64,000 bases of DNA from Delphinapterus leucas (lineage: Eukaryota; Chordata; Mammalia; Artiodactyla; Monodontidae), in contig NW_022098036.1 of assembly GCF_002288925.2 (NCBI RefSeq), forward strand, positions 42,579,148 through 42,643,147. The letters run 5' to 3'. The number at the start of each line of letters is the position of its first letter. The stretch's first letter is position 1. The translations under genes and the position numbers were made by a program. A model generated the notes under the pieces. The model was given only the letters and a program-made list of their open reading frames with translations. It had not been told where the DNA came from and searched no databases. Shown here one piece after another: positions 23,293-36,069 of this stretch.

Positions 23293-25479
23293 CAAGAGCG
23301 ACTATTACTCCTTTTGGGGACTTTCAGAAAAATGGGCTGTTTCACCTCAACCTCTACTCTCACAGTAACGGATCTCAGTGTCACCATTTCACCAACTCAG
23401 AAAAAACAGCAGATGAGTTTATCCCAGATTCTTGAGGACATGCTGATGTGGCCATGTGGTCCTTGCCTTCAAGGAAATTGGAATACGATAGAAAATAAGA
23501 TTTCCAGATACTAATATGACAAATGTATATCTTCCCAAACCGGTGAATATTTAAGTAGGAATAAAAATCTCTTAAATCACTCCAGGCAAATGGCACCAGA
23601 GCTTTAAAAACGTGAAAACCAAAGCAGAAAATTACCTAACTGTGAATGAATATTAGGACCTGCATGACTTGTTTTTAGTTCTTTCTTATTTAGCAATAAC
23701 CCTTCTTCGTTCTGCTATAGAAAACACTGTTTTCCTTAATAGGCGTTAAACCAGCACTAATTCCTGTGGTTTCCTGATCAGTAGCAAAACGACTGCCTAT
23801 GTACATATTTTTTTCATGTTGGACTGGTGAGTTATTTCCCTTCTGATGCTGTTTTTATATTCAGACCTTCTAGGTATCATTAGAAACCAAATTAAGAGTA
23901 ATATATGTTCATGTTTAAAATAAGCCAAACTAAGCTATAAAATTTTAGATGCCTTTGAGTGTACCTCAAAGAATGTGACATCAGCAGTTATATAATTTTA
24001 TTGCTGATGTTAAGTCTGTGACAAACTCTCAGCTACGGTTTGCTCTGGATGTCGGAAAAATGAACCTTATGAATTTTAATGCCTTTTACTTTTGACATTG
24101 ATTTATGTTTTGTACAGCTGTACTTTTCTATACACTGATATAAATAAACAAGCATCCTTAATAGAACATTTGGAGAATGCCTTGTTCTAAAGTGTTACTT
24201 CTTAAACATCAGCTGGAGGTTGTTTAAGTAATAATATTCAAAGTGTGTACACTTATCACAACAATTTGAAGTGACATAAAGATGTCTATAAATGTTTGTG
24301 TGTTTTACAGATTCAAACTTTTAGGTATGAAAACAGTGTTCAAATAAAGCTGCTAGAGGTGCTTTCAAACACTGCCAAAAACAAAGATGGCATGATGATA
24401 ATCTAATAGACTTAGAGCTAGCATCTGACAGTGAGTCATTTAGATATGAGGTGTTGGGCTCATTCAAGGGCAAAGCTTGGCCTCTACGATGGGGGAACAG
24501 AGGACACAGAAAGGGATATTTTTCTGTACTCTTTCTGTTTATGATTTATACATCATTAGATGACATCTTAATGAACTTGACTTTATTCACATAACAGACA
24601 TTTAAAAACAAGTTCTGTGGAAGTTGTAAGGCACCCAGACAGCACAGACTTCCTTTCTGTACTTCTTCATGGGACCAACCAACTTTTCAATGATCTTAAT
24701 CTTACTTTCTCTCATTAGTAGGTGATGACCTCAAAGGGAAGGGAAGGTCTCCATCATAAAGAGATTTTGGTACATGTTGCCCCATACTCTGTTATTTAGG
24801 GGTCTCAGTGATCAAAGAATGTTCACAGAAATGCAAGTGTCCATGTGTTATTATGAACTATTCATATATTTAGCAGGTATGATTTTTACTCCACAAAATG
24901 CAGTGAAAAGAACTATCCCATTCATTTATTTTGTGAGTCAGTTAATACGCTCTGAGCCCCCACATACCCGGCTGGCAGGAAATAAAAATTTCTGAACATT
25001 TTTAGGGGAAACTTCACTCTTGTTAGGGCAGTAAAAGAGCCTCGGTGGTCTCCTGAACACCGGAACATTTTGGAGAAAGTCTTGAGTGTTCAGCTGGTAC
25101 TGATCACTAATAATATTATCCAGCCTTCACGATCCATGCACTGTAAACGCTCCCAATGAAATAGAAGACATGTCGTATACAATTGAATTCCGAATCCCCA
25201 AATTATCTTTTCCAAGGTTAGTCTTCTGTGAAATGGTGGGCATTGTATACATGAAATCTTTTGTGTGGTTTCTTAGCAGCAAAGAACTAAGGAATTGACA
25301 AATCACTGGAAGCTCATATGGCAACTGAGGAAAAGATATCCTGCCCTAAGACACTTAAGCTTCCTCTGCTGTAAATTGTCTCCAAAGTGAATGGTGTCCC
25401 CTAATTGAAAAAGATCGCATGACTGCATATAGCAGTTCGGTAGAGCTTAGAGATTTATTTTTAATTTTGTTCTTCTCGG
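23293..25479. other. Unassigned, apparently unique sequence
   Basis: No gene, RNA or repeat family recognised. Confidence 0.45.
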
Positions 25480-25640
25480 CACTACAAATGTTCGAATTAT
25501 GGAGCTGAAAGAGACTTTATGATAATTTGACAGTTAGGAAACTGAAACACAACAGGTAAGATGGTAGTCAGATGTATTGGTAGTTGGTGAAAGCCGTAGA
25601 ATTAGGACTTGTATCTCCTCACTCCTTTGCTGCCAGCTGC
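25480..25640 (-). mobile_element. Possible MIR-like fragment
   Basis: 'acagttaggaaactgaaaca' and 'aattaggacttgtatctcct' resemble an antisense MIR-type repeat. Strongly diverged. Confidence 0.35.
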
Positions 25641-27884
25641 CATATTTTTCCATAGATAAAATTCTAAAACACAAATATTGGCTTAAAAAATTCTAAGCAA
25701 AACAAAAATAATAAACATATGAACATGAGAGAGTTAACTTCATTATCCAAAGTTTCATCCCATTAAAAATAACAAAAACAAGTTCTCTATGCTGTTTAAA
25801 ACACAGCTACTTTTCCAGAAGCAAATGTACATGCAACCTCTAGGAATGTGTTTTGTTTGGAGAAGGATGCTCCTGGGTAAGTAGTGGTATGATATTAGGG
25901 TCTGTATGGTACATAAGATGCTAAAAGCCGTGGCACCTTTTCTTAAGGGCTTCCCTCCACAGAGTTACTGAAGCGTGGACAGAAGTTAGCCACAGCCACT
26001 TGCTAGGGCTAGGAAACGTGTCTCCAATGACCTGCATTATTTAAAAAATAGCTAATGGTCATCTTGGAGCTGCAGCTTCATTATCATTGTCTCTCTTCAG
26101 CTTAGCACAGCCAGTCCACTTCTCCCCCAGCTTTTACTCTCTTGATTTTCCTTTTAGTCGTTTGTGAGACCAAAGCAGGTTCAATGTCACTTTTGAAGGT
26201 ACCTAATGATGCTGATGGAATCAGCAATACAGTTAACAAGGAACAAATGGTGTAGCTCTTGGTGTAAGCATCCTCCTTTGTCCTTTATGTATGTTTGCTT
26301 TTGATGAAAAATGGCGCAGGCTCTCTGGGTTCAGGGACTTAATAGCTTCTTCTTTCAATAGAGGGTAATTCTTCCAAGGGCAGAACAAATTACATAGATT
26401 TATTACATTTTTACTCAGTCCGTCTATACTCTACTCTACCTCATGCTTTGCAAAATAGAGTATACTCTATACTCTATACTCATGCTTTGCAAAATAGAGT
26501 ATTTTGTTCTCCATTAAAGTCTTTAACATTTTTCTAGAACTATTGGCTGTGGAGACTGGTGCTTTGAAGAGATTTTATATTTTGAATAGTTTCTGTGCAT
26601 AGAATGCTGGATAGTAAAGACAAGCCCAAGGACAGAATATGTATATATTTTTTAATAGGAAGAACTTCTGCCCCACCCCCATCTCACCTCTTATTTCTGT
26701 TTATCACATGCATTCTTCTCTTTACCAAATCAATCTTCTTTCATCCCCCATCTTCCATTCAGGTCCCAGAAAAGGGCAAAATCACCTAACAGGCCTCAGA
26801 ATCTAGTTATTATCCAAACAGGAACATTTATAATATCTAACTAGAAAAATGAGGTAAACAAACTGTAAGTACAGTACATTGCCTCAATTTTATATGATGA
26901 AATGGGAAAAATAAAGCTTGTAAGATTGTAAAAGTAGCATAATAAACATCATTATGCATCTAATGGGATGGGAATTAAGGGTGGTAGATTGCTTGTTCTA
27001 GGTGTGACATTCTTTCTTCTTAGCCACCTTGCATTACCAGGAAAATAGAACACTGAAATGACTGTACTTACTGGCCACAGGATGCTAAGTGCAGGCCCTT
27101 GACTTCTTTACTTACTAAGTAATCTGAGACAACATCATGCAAGAGCTGTAAGCTTTGTTTGTTAGGAAGGGAGTACTGTATTCTGCTCTTAAAAATCATG
27201 AGAATGAGACAATTGGAGAACATTCCTCCACCCCCTCCATCCCTAATATATCTTCTTTCTTTCTTTTGATTGACATCGACCATGAGACTAGTTGACAAAA
27301 TTATGCAATTTGTGACATTTTTTTCCCCTGCTACAAAATTTCCATTGAATTTGGCAACATTAAACCCTAAGCACTTCTTTTTCAAATCTCTGGTCTCCCC
27401 AGTGGTCTTTCCTTCCTCAGCCTAGTGTAGGGTAAGGGAACAGAATTCCTTGGTTAGCTGCCTGGGGAATTTTCTCACAAATTGTCCCATGAGCAGTTTA
27501 ACCATGTGAACCAAACTGTCTAGTCACAAAATCAGGCACTAATGAGTTCCTATTTCTTAATTTGATTATCTGGATTAACTGATATTGAGGGACTTTCCTC
27601 CTCTTTAATAAGAACAGCTTTCTCATAGAAATTTTCTAATATGGGATGGATTGTCTCATTATAGCTGCTGAATTATAAGTGGTGAAAATGAACTGATATT
27701 TCAATTCAGTCAAAACAGCAGATCTACTTTCTATCTGTGACACATTCTGATAGAGCATAGAAAAACAGGACCAAATCATTGGTTGACATGCATGAAGTGC
27801 AGTATGATTTCCTCTAGCCTCAAGACATATGAGTCAATGATATTTTTTTGTGAATAATATATATAATACTGTTTTTAAAAATCT
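25641..27884. other. Unassigned, apparently unique sequence
   Basis: No gene or repeat family recognised, apart from the local 39-bp-period duplication at 26,440-26,502. The open frame at 27,068-27,385 (minus) has no recognisable domain. Confidence 0.45.
26440..26502. repeat. Local tandem duplication
   Basis: A 24-bp block beginning 'ctcatgctttgcaaaataga' occurs at 26,440-26,463 and again at 26,479-26,502, with 'tactctatactcta' units between. The period is 39 bp. Confidence 0.9.
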
Positions 27885-28305
27885 GCTTCCCAACCTAAGT
27901 GTCCATCAGCAGAAGAATGGATAAAGAAGATGTGGCACATATATACAATGGAATGTTACTCAGCCATAAAAAGAAACGAAATTGAGTTATTTGTAGTGAG
28001 GTGGATGGACCTAGAGTCTGTCATACAGAGTGAAGTAAGTCAGAAAGAGAAAAACAAATATGGTATGCTAACATATATATATGGAATCTAAAAAAAAAAA
28101 ATGGTTCTGAAGAACCTAGGGGCAGGACAGGAATAAAGATGCAGACGTAGAGAATGGACTTGAGGACACGGGGAGAGGGAAGTGTAAGCTGGGACGAAGT
28201 GAGTGAGTGGCATGGATATATATACACTACCAAATGTAAAATAGCTAGTGGGAAGCAGCCGCATAGCAAAGGGAGATCAGCTCGGTGCTTTGTGTCCACC
28301 TAGAG
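27885..28305 (+). mobile_element. L1 3' end (ORF2 tail and 3' UTR)
   Basis: Sense L1: 'aagtgtccatcagcagaaga', 'tacaatggaatgttactcag' (ORF2 C-terminal coding region), then 3' UTR 'ggaatctaaaaaaaaaaa'. It ends with 'gctagtgggaagcagccgca', the same subfamily as the antisense piece at 2.7 kb. Non-coding remnant. Confidence 0.85.
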
Positions 28306-29339
28306 GCTTCCAAAGAGGGTTCTTCAAATATATGACATGAACTAGCATATCCCCTTCAACAGTTTTTCTTGCCCAGCTTAAGACATGATCAGCTGTTATT
28401 TGTGATATGGTTTCTAGGTCCCTACCAACCCTAGGCTCTCACTGGACATATGTTCAGCTCATTTAAAAACCTTTGCATATGAACTGCTTTCAATACAGGT
28501 ATTATATTTTTTTAGATTATTTTAACAAAATGGTTATTTTGTAAACACTTACACAGGAGTTTTAAATTACATTGGTTATTTTCACTGAGATTTAAACTCA
28601 GTATTCTAGCTAAAAGAGATTTTAAAAAATTCTCATTACTTCTTTCAGCATTAACTCTCCCTACCAACTTTAGAATATATATAAATGTCATCAACATGAT
28701 TTTCATATCTTTGTCTAAATTATTCATTGAATATTAAATATTGATACAAATATTGAACAGAACATGAAAAAGGCAGGAGCCTAGGGAATATCACTATAGA
28801 TGATCCCTCTAGAATGGTGTTTTTTAGTCTTAATTAATATAGTATTTTTTTAAGGAGAAAAATTGTTTATCCTCAGTGTTAGGTTTTTATAATTATTAAT
28901 GAAATATATGCAAATATATTTATATGCATAACACATACAGTTACAAGAACAGAAATTTACAAATTGTTCAAAACAGAAATAAGATTAACAACATTCATTA
29001 AAAGAAGTGGACATTTTTTTCATATTGACTATAAGGCAGTGATATTATACTTAAACAGAAATATTACCTTAGTATGTGGTTTTAATTTCATCAGTTTCTT
29101 GACTGTTAATTGTGGAAATGGACATAGTTGCCTTGTGCCCAACTTTAATGGGAATTCTTCTAATGCTTCATCAGTGTGTACAAAGTTTGCTTTAAAGTTT
29201 TGATAAAAGTATTTTAACAGGTTAAGGATGTGTCTTGCTGTTTTTAGGTTGTAAAGTATATGTATGTACATATGTTTGCATGATGTATGTATGTATATAT
29301 CTATGCATATGTGCATGTAGGTGCATTTACATACAGACA
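28306..29339. other. AT-rich unassigned sequence
   Basis: No gene recognised. TATG-type alternating sequence lies at about 29,255-29,340. Some of the AT-rich DNA may be decayed L1. Confidence 0.4.
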
Positions 29340-29745
29340 TCTTTGAGAGAAGATGGAATTTTATTTAATGTCAATGATATGGTTTTTCTTTTTCAATATA
29401 TTACCGTGTTGACCACGATATAAAGTTATTCATTTTTCAATCTCTTATTAGAGTTACTTTGATAATAATTTATTTGGAATTTTGCACCTATCCTCCTAAA
29501 TGAGGTTGGCCTTCTATTTTCTATCCCTGTACAGTTCTTCCTTCTCTGGTTTTCATATCAAAGATGTATTAGTGTCATGAATAATTTTGGTAGATTTCTT
29601 TCTTATTCTATTGTATAGAAAATTTTAAGGAAGTATTATCTCTTTCTTGAAGACTTTGGTGAACTCCACATGTATAACAATTTGAGACCAATGCATTTTC
29701 GTGGGGAAAGGACAGCAAAAGAGATATTTTAGTACTGCTTTAATT
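29340..29745 (-). mobile_element. L1 ORF2 fragment (reverse-transcriptase region)
   Basis: Antisense, heavily decayed L1 sequence: 'aatgaggttggccttctatt', 'cttgaagactttggtgaact'. It lies 3'-ward of the next antisense L1 but belongs to an internal part of L1, so it is a separate insertion or rearranged piece. Confidence 0.5.
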
Positions 29746-29843
29746 ACTTAAAAGGTTTCTGCTGTACATATCTTAGCAAGGTATAATTGATACACAATAA
29801 ACAGAACATATTTAGAGTGTACAGTTTAGTAAGTTTTGACATA

Positions 29844-29851
<8 letters not shown>

Positions 29852-29877
<26 letters not shown>
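29852..29877. repeat. (CA)n microsatellite at gap edge
   Basis: At least twelve CA units running directly into the N run, so the true length is unknown. Confidence 0.9.
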
Positions 29878-29977
29878 NNNNNNNNNNNNNNNNNNNNNNN
29901 NNNNNNNNNNNNNNNNNNNNNNNNNNNNNNNNNNNNNNNNNNNNNNNNNNNNNNNNNNNNNNNNNNNNNNNNNNNNN
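29878..29977. other. Assembly gap, 100 N
   Basis: Exactly 100 N, the usual placeholder for a gap of unknown size. The missing DNA must include the remaining part and tail of the CHR-2 SINE on its right and any remainder of the CA repeat on its left. Confidence 0.98.
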
Positions 29978-30069
29978 GCGGCATGTGGGATCTTCCCGAA
30001 CTGGGGCACGAACCCGTGTCCCCTGCATCGGCAGGCGGACCCTCAACCACTGCGCCACCAGGGAAGCCC
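29978..30069 (-). mobile_element. CHR-2-type SINE, cut by the gap
   Basis: The head half of an antisense CHR-2 ('gcggcatgtgggatcttccc' to 'ccaccagggaagccc'). The other half and T tail are lost in the gap. It sits in the 3' UTR region of the old L1. Confidence 0.92.
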
Positions 30070-31162
30070 CTCTGTACAGATTTGTTTGCACTTTTTATAA
30101 TTTTGTGTAAATGGGATCACACATTATATACTCTTTTTCACAGGGGATGCGTGTGTCTGTCTTCTTTTACTCAGCATATTTATTTTGAGGTCCATCAATG
30201 TTTTTGTATCAGTAGTCCACTCTTATATATCGCTAAGTAGTGTTCCAATGTATGATTATACCACAATTTGTTTACGCATTCACCTGAAAGACATTTGAGT
30301 TATTCAGTTTCTACCTATTACAAATACAACTGTTATAAGTATTCATGTACAAGTCTTTTAATGGATATATGATTTTATTTATCTTGGGTAAATACCTAGG
30401 ATAAGAATGGCTAGATCATTTGGTATGTGTGTGCTTAAACTTGAATTGCCAAATTTTTTTGTATTCTAGGGTGGTTATATGATTTTTCACTCCCACCAGC
30501 ATTGCAGGAGAGTTCCAGTTGCTTCACATGGTCAGCAACACTATGTGTAGTCAGTCTTTTAAATTTTAGCCATTCTAATAACTGTGTAGGGGTGTCTCAT
30601 TGTGTCATTTACATAATGAAAATGATGCTGAGTACATTTTTATGCACTTATTTGCCATCCATATATCTTTGATAAAGTGTTTACTCAAAACTGTTCTCCA
30701 TTTATTTGTATTGGGTTGTTTCTTACTCAGTTTTGAGAATTCTTCATATGTTCTGGATACAAGTCCTTTGTCAGATAGATGATTTCCAAGTGTTTTCTCC
30801 AGGTCTGTGACTTGTCTTTTCATACCCTATACAATGTCTTGTAAAGGGCAGAAATTTTTAATTTTGAAGAAGCCCAGTTTATCAATTTTCTTTTATAGAT
30901 CATATTTTTATGACCTCTCTAAGAAATCTTTGCCTAACCCAAGCACATAAACGTTTTCCTTTATGTTTTCTTCTAGAAATTTCATAGTTTTACATTTAGG
31001 TTTATGATCTATTTACAGTTGATATTTTATGGTGTGAAATTTGTGTCTGTGTGTATGTGTATGTGTGTGTATGGATGGATATAAAATTGTTTCAGTACCA
31101 CAACTTACTGAAAAGACTATCCCCTCTCAACTGAATTGCCTTTGAACATTTGTCAAAAATTA

Positions 31163-31173
31163 GTGTATATATA

Positions 31174-31226
<53 letters not shown>

Positions 31227-31270
31227 TGAGATGTATATACACACATATACATATATATACATATATTTAT
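31163..31270. repeat. Compound TA/TG/TA/CA microsatellite
   Basis: Alternating purine-pyrimidine tract ordered (TG)n-(TA)n-(CA)n, self-complementary around the central TA block, then a looser TA/CA stretch. Confidence 0.92.
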
Positions 31271-32249
31271 ATGCCTTTGTTGTCTTGATTGGCATAGCAT
31301 TATAACATGTCTTGAAATCAGGTAGTGTTAATCTTCCAGTTCTTCTTTTCTTTTTAAAAGTTGTTTTAGCTATTAGATAGAGGTCTTTGATTTTTCCACG
31401 TGAACTGGAGAATGAATTTGTCAATTTTCTCAAAATGGCTGCTGAGATTTTGACTGGGATTGCATTGAATCATGACCAGCTTGGAAAGAACTGACATTTA
31501 AATGATATTGAGCTTTCCAATCCATTTGCCTAACATATGGCTCCCCTCATTTTGTCTTCTTTTCTTTCTCTCAGCAGTATTTTGTAGTTTTCAGTGTACA
31601 GATAGCATACATATCTTGTCAGGCACATTGCTAAGTATTTGAGATTTTTGATAATACTCTATAAATGGTATTTTTTTTTTCAATTTTAAAGTATTTGTTG
31701 TTAGAATATAGAAACATAATTAGCTGTCATAATTGATTATATGCCCTGAAACTTTGCAAGGCAAATTTATTACTTGTAGTAGCTTTTGAAAAAGATATTT
31801 TAGTATTTTATACAATTGTTTTATCTGAAAATAGATTTAATTCTTCCTTTTCAATCTATATGCCTTTTATTTATTTTGAAAACCTTATTGAAATGGCAAG
31901 AATTTCTAGTAAAATACTAAATAGAAGTGTGACAGAAGACATCTTTGTTTGTCACTTGAACTTAAGGGAAAGCATTCAGTCTTTCACCATTAAGTATAAT
32001 GTTAGCTGTAGGATTTTTGTCAGTGCCCTTTGTCAAATTGAAAAAGATTCCCCTACAGCAAGTTTTCTGAAATTTAAAAAAAAATCAAGAATGACTGATG
32101 GATTTGGTCAAAATTTTTTCGTATGTATTGAGATGATCATATGTCCTTTTTTAAAAATTATGTTTTTGTAGTGAATTAGATTGGTTTTCAAATATTGAAC
32201 TCATCTTGTAATTCTGAGATAAACCCAACTAGTTCATTGTGATAGGCAG

Positions 32250-32775
32250 AATTCTAAGACGACCCCTGAGATTCTCCACCTCTTTGTGTATACAGTGTCC
32301 CCTTAAAAATTGATGGGACTGTGAACAGGATGTAAGATAGTCACTCCCTAGATTATGTTAGATTATATAGAACATCATTGTAGCTGCCTAGAGAGATTCC
32401 AATGTTGGCTTTGAAGAAATGAGTTGCCATGTTGTGAAAGGGCCATTCTGCTAGGGGACCTTAGGGCAGCCTCTAAGAGCTGAGAGTGACCTCAGACAAT
32501 AGCTAGCAAGAAAATGGGGGCATCAGTTTTACAACCACAGGAAATTAATTTTGCCATTGACCTGAATAAACTTGGAAGAGGACTATGAGCCTCAAATGAG
32601 ACTGCAGCCCAGGTTGACACCTTGGTGTCTGCCTCATGAGATCTTGAACAGAGGACCCAGCTAACCCATGTCTGGCCTTCTGACTTACAGATACTGTGAG
32701 ATAATAAATTTGTGTTGATTTAAACCACTAAATTGGTGGTAATTTGTTATGCAGCAAAAATAGACAACTAATACG
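32250..32775 (+). mobile_element. MaLR LTR (MLT1 type) inserted in L1
   Basis: Starts near 'tgataggcagaattctaaga', carries 'gagataataaatttgtgttg' as polyadenylation block and ends 'gacaactaatacgg'. Antisense L1 sequence resumes after it. Exact MLT1 subfamily not assigned. Confidence 0.75.
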
Positions 32776-33768
32776 GTCACAATATATCTTTTTATATACT
32801 GTTAGGTTTGATTTACTAAACTTAAGAACATTTTCATATATGCTTAAGAGGGATATTTCTTTTCTTGTTAATGTCTTTATCTGATTTTAGTATCTGGGTT
32901 ATTCAGACCTTATAAAATAAGTTTAGAAATATTGTCTCTCTTTCACTTTTCTGGAAGACTTTGAATAGAATTTCTTCTCTGGATTTTTGGTAAAATTCAC
33001 CAGTGAAGCTATATGGGCCTGGAGTTTTCCTTGTGGGAAGGTTTTAAACTACAGATTCAATTTATGTTAATAGGATGACTCATGCTACCTATTTCTTCTT
33101 GAATCAGGATTGTGGTGTGTCTTTCATGGAATATGTCCATTTCATCCAAGTTGTAAAATTTATTGGCAGGAAGTTGTGTATAATATACCCTTATTATCAT
33201 TTGAATGTCTATAGAATCTGTAGCAATGTCATTTATCTCATTGTGGATATTGGCAGTTTGTGTATTTTCTCTTTTTTTCCTGATCAGTGTGGTTAAAGGT
33301 TTATCAATTTTATTGATCTTCTCAAGGAACCGAGCTTTTGGTTTTACCAATGTTCTCTATTGCTTTTCTGTTTTCTTTTTCAATCATTTGTACTTTGATC
33401 TTTACTATTTCCTGTCTTTTGTTTACTGTTGGTTTCATTTTCCCCCTTAATTTCTTAGTCGAAGCTAAGATATTTAGTTTGAGAACTATTTTATCTCAGT
33501 ACTATTTATAACATCATCCTACAATTTTGATATGTCTTTATATTTTTATTTAGTTCAAAATAATTATTTCTCATTTTGATTTCTTCTTGTCCTTATTTAT
33601 TATTTAAAAGTGAGTTATTTAATTTCCCAATATTTGAGAATTCTCTTTGTATATTTCTGTTATCTATTTCTGATTTCATCCATTGTGGTCAGAAAATACA
33701 CTTTGTATATTTTAAATCCTTTTATATTTACCAAGACTTGTTTTATGACCTAGAATATTGTTTATCTT

Positions 33769-33893
33769 TTTTTGTTGTTGCTGCTGGCCACGCTGCTCAG
33801 CTTACAGGATCTTAGTTCCCCAACCAGGGACTGAACCTCGGCCCTGGCAGTGGAAGTGCCAAATTGTAACCACTGGACCACCAGGGAATTCCC
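33769..33893 (-). mobile_element. CHR-1-type SINE inserted in L1
   Basis: Antisense copy; read on the minus strand it begins 'gggaattccctggtggtcca' and has a B-box-like 'ggttcagtccc'. A perfect 18-bp target duplication, 'tagaatattgtttatctt', lies at 33,751-33,768 and 33,894-33,911, and is itself L1 sequence. Confidence 0.93.
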
Positions 33894-34110
33894 TAGAATA
33901 TTGTTTATCTTGAAACATGTCCCATGCACACTTGAAAAGAGTATGTTTTGGGGTGGAATATTCTATAGCTATCAATTATTTGAAGTTGACAGTGTATATT
34001 CAGAACCTGAGCTATTGGACAGTGTAATTTCAGAGTTTTATCAATTGTTCTATTTCTCCCTATGTCCTGGCACAAGCATTTTGCTTGAGGATATGATTCT
34101 GGTCTTTTGG

Positions 34111-36065
34111 GTAGAGATTTTCTAATCATTTTCCAACCAATGGCAGCATGTTTCTACCACCTAGAACAATGCAGTGAGCCCAGTGCCACCTATCCAAAAT
34201 GCTCAGAGTCTGTGGCCTAGGAACCCCTCCTTTCAGAGGCATTAAGATTCCAACTGTTAAAGGATTTACCTGGTCTGTATCGTCCTGTGCATTGCGGTAC
34301 ATCAAATCCAGGCCCACTATGAGTATAGATTTTCTTCATTTCTATCACCTGAAGATTTCCCTTTCTTGCTTTCAAACTTAGCTATAAATTTTTCATAACT
34401 TTTCAAATATTTTAAGTAGTATGTCTATGTGTTTGATGTGAGGTGAAGGAGGCATTTTGTATCTTCTCAGTCTGGTATTTGACTGAAAACTCTTAATCTA
34501 TGTTTTAAAAAATTTTTTTAAAATTTTGGCTACAATCACTCTAATTCAGAGAATTACTACTTGAATAAACATGTTTGACACGGTGACATTAATAATGTTA
34601 AACTTTTGTTTAATAATTTAGCACAATTAGACCTCTTTCTTACCAAATCCATCTTTGAAAGATTTTTGAATGGTAGTTTTAATGATGTGTCACTTAATAA
34701 CATTGTAAAGCATTCTTGTTCATGTTAAAATATGGTTTTGCTATCTTTTTGGTATTATTAAAAATGAATTTAGATGAATTTCCAGTTCTCTTATTGCTAG
34801 AATAAGAGACAGAAATGGAAAAGGAATTCATTGAGTATCTCTCTTATTCCGACTGCTAATGAACTATTGGTAATTACAAGAACAGGATTAGTTGTCCTAT
34901 GCACAGGTCCTTTTGACTTTGGCTTGTCAATAAAACCATATGATGTGTGATGCCTCAATACCTCTGCAACTTCTATTCAAATTACTTTGAAAATTTAGTT
35001 CATACACTATGTTTCAGCTTTATTTGTCCTTCCTTTGGCACATGCATACAACTATATACACAGATGCAAACATAGGCAGTGAAATTGCATTACCTGGTAC
35101 TTAATTACAACACCAGTGTTTGAATAATTCAGAGTAAGTTTATATTAATTTTTATAATTAAAATTAAGCCACAGAATTCTAAATTTTATTTAAGACTACT
35201 TTTTGAGAAATATTGTTTTAGGCTCTAGCATATATTTTTCAACCAAGAACAGGAGAGTAAGCCTACTAAGAACTTTGTCATTATGCTGTGAATGAAGACA
35301 AATCACATGGGAACATTATAAACTTCTCAGATTTGCCCCTGCACCAACATTTGGTTCTCTTGGTGTCATATTCTCCCTAGTTAGTCAGCATGCCATTTAG
35401 ACTGAGCCTCTCTTGTCTTCGGGAGTGGTAAACCAGGTAAGATTAGGACTTTTTAAAAGTTGGAGCGTTTCAATGAGGATGACATAGTAGTTCATCTTAA
35501 ATACAATCCCCCTCCTCTATTCTTTAGACACGCAGTAATATTAAATGAAATATTGAAGATATAACCAGAAGGACATAGCTTGTCTCAAATATTATACGAA
35601 ATTCACTGTATGCATATGAAATAGAACAGCTATGTAAGGTGGTGAGTTAGGGTAAAATTTGGGCCTTCTGGTCTTCAGGACGTAGGCAGTAGTATCTGAA
35701 AGTTTACTAGAGACAAAATGTGCCACAGTAAGTAGAGTCTGGAGGCTGGGATATGCTCCTGCTTACTAAAGGAGGCTGAAAAATTGCTGACTTACTGCTT
35801 GGGGTCTGGTTTTAGAGGAAGCTTTGGGCTTAGGGAGACAGGGAAAGACAGAGCCTCAGGATGAGAAACTGATTCAAACAATTTACTGGCTAACTGACTG
35901 GATCTACTGATATTATTACCTAATTACTTGGTGCAGGAGTCCCCAAATGCCATTTTAAAACTTGAGTGTAGAACAGGGGCCCAGCACATCAGGCAGAAGC
36001 CATCACAAAATACCAGATCCAGAGGAAAAGAGAAACAAAAACAAGAACAAAATGAACTGATACAT
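34111..36065. other. Unassigned sequence
   Basis: No gene recognised. 34.13-34.5 kb may be more retroelement DNA but could not be placed. The remainder (34.5-36.0 kb) looks unique and AT-rich. Confidence 0.4.
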
Positions 36066-36069
36066 TATT

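Larger units (their letters stand above)
29765..34110 (-). mobile_element. Old L1, antisense, nested with three younger insertions
   Basis: Plus-strand order runs from L1 3' UTR ('ggtataattgatacacaata') through ORF2 C-terminal ('gaacttgaattgccaaat' region), reverse transcriptase and up to endonuclease-region sequence at about 33,660-34,000 ('cattgtggtcagaaaataca', 'cccatgcacacttgaaaaga'). It is interrupted by a CHR-2 SINE and gap (about 29,878-30,069), a microsatellite (31,163-31,270), a MaLR LTR (about 32,250-32,775) and a CHR-1 SINE (33,769-33,893). Frames are broken throughout; the peptides at 33,057-33,350 and 33,905-34,129 (minus) retain L1 ORF2-like stretches. Confidence 0.8.

Noticed and set aside
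29836..30240. A 134-codon frame across the gap
   Set aside because: It is made of a CA repeat, the translated N run and SINE sequence.
31092..31433. A 113-codon minus-strand frame with a Val/Cys/Tyr-rich middle
   Set aside because: It is L1 ORF2 remnant joined through a TA/CA microsatellite.
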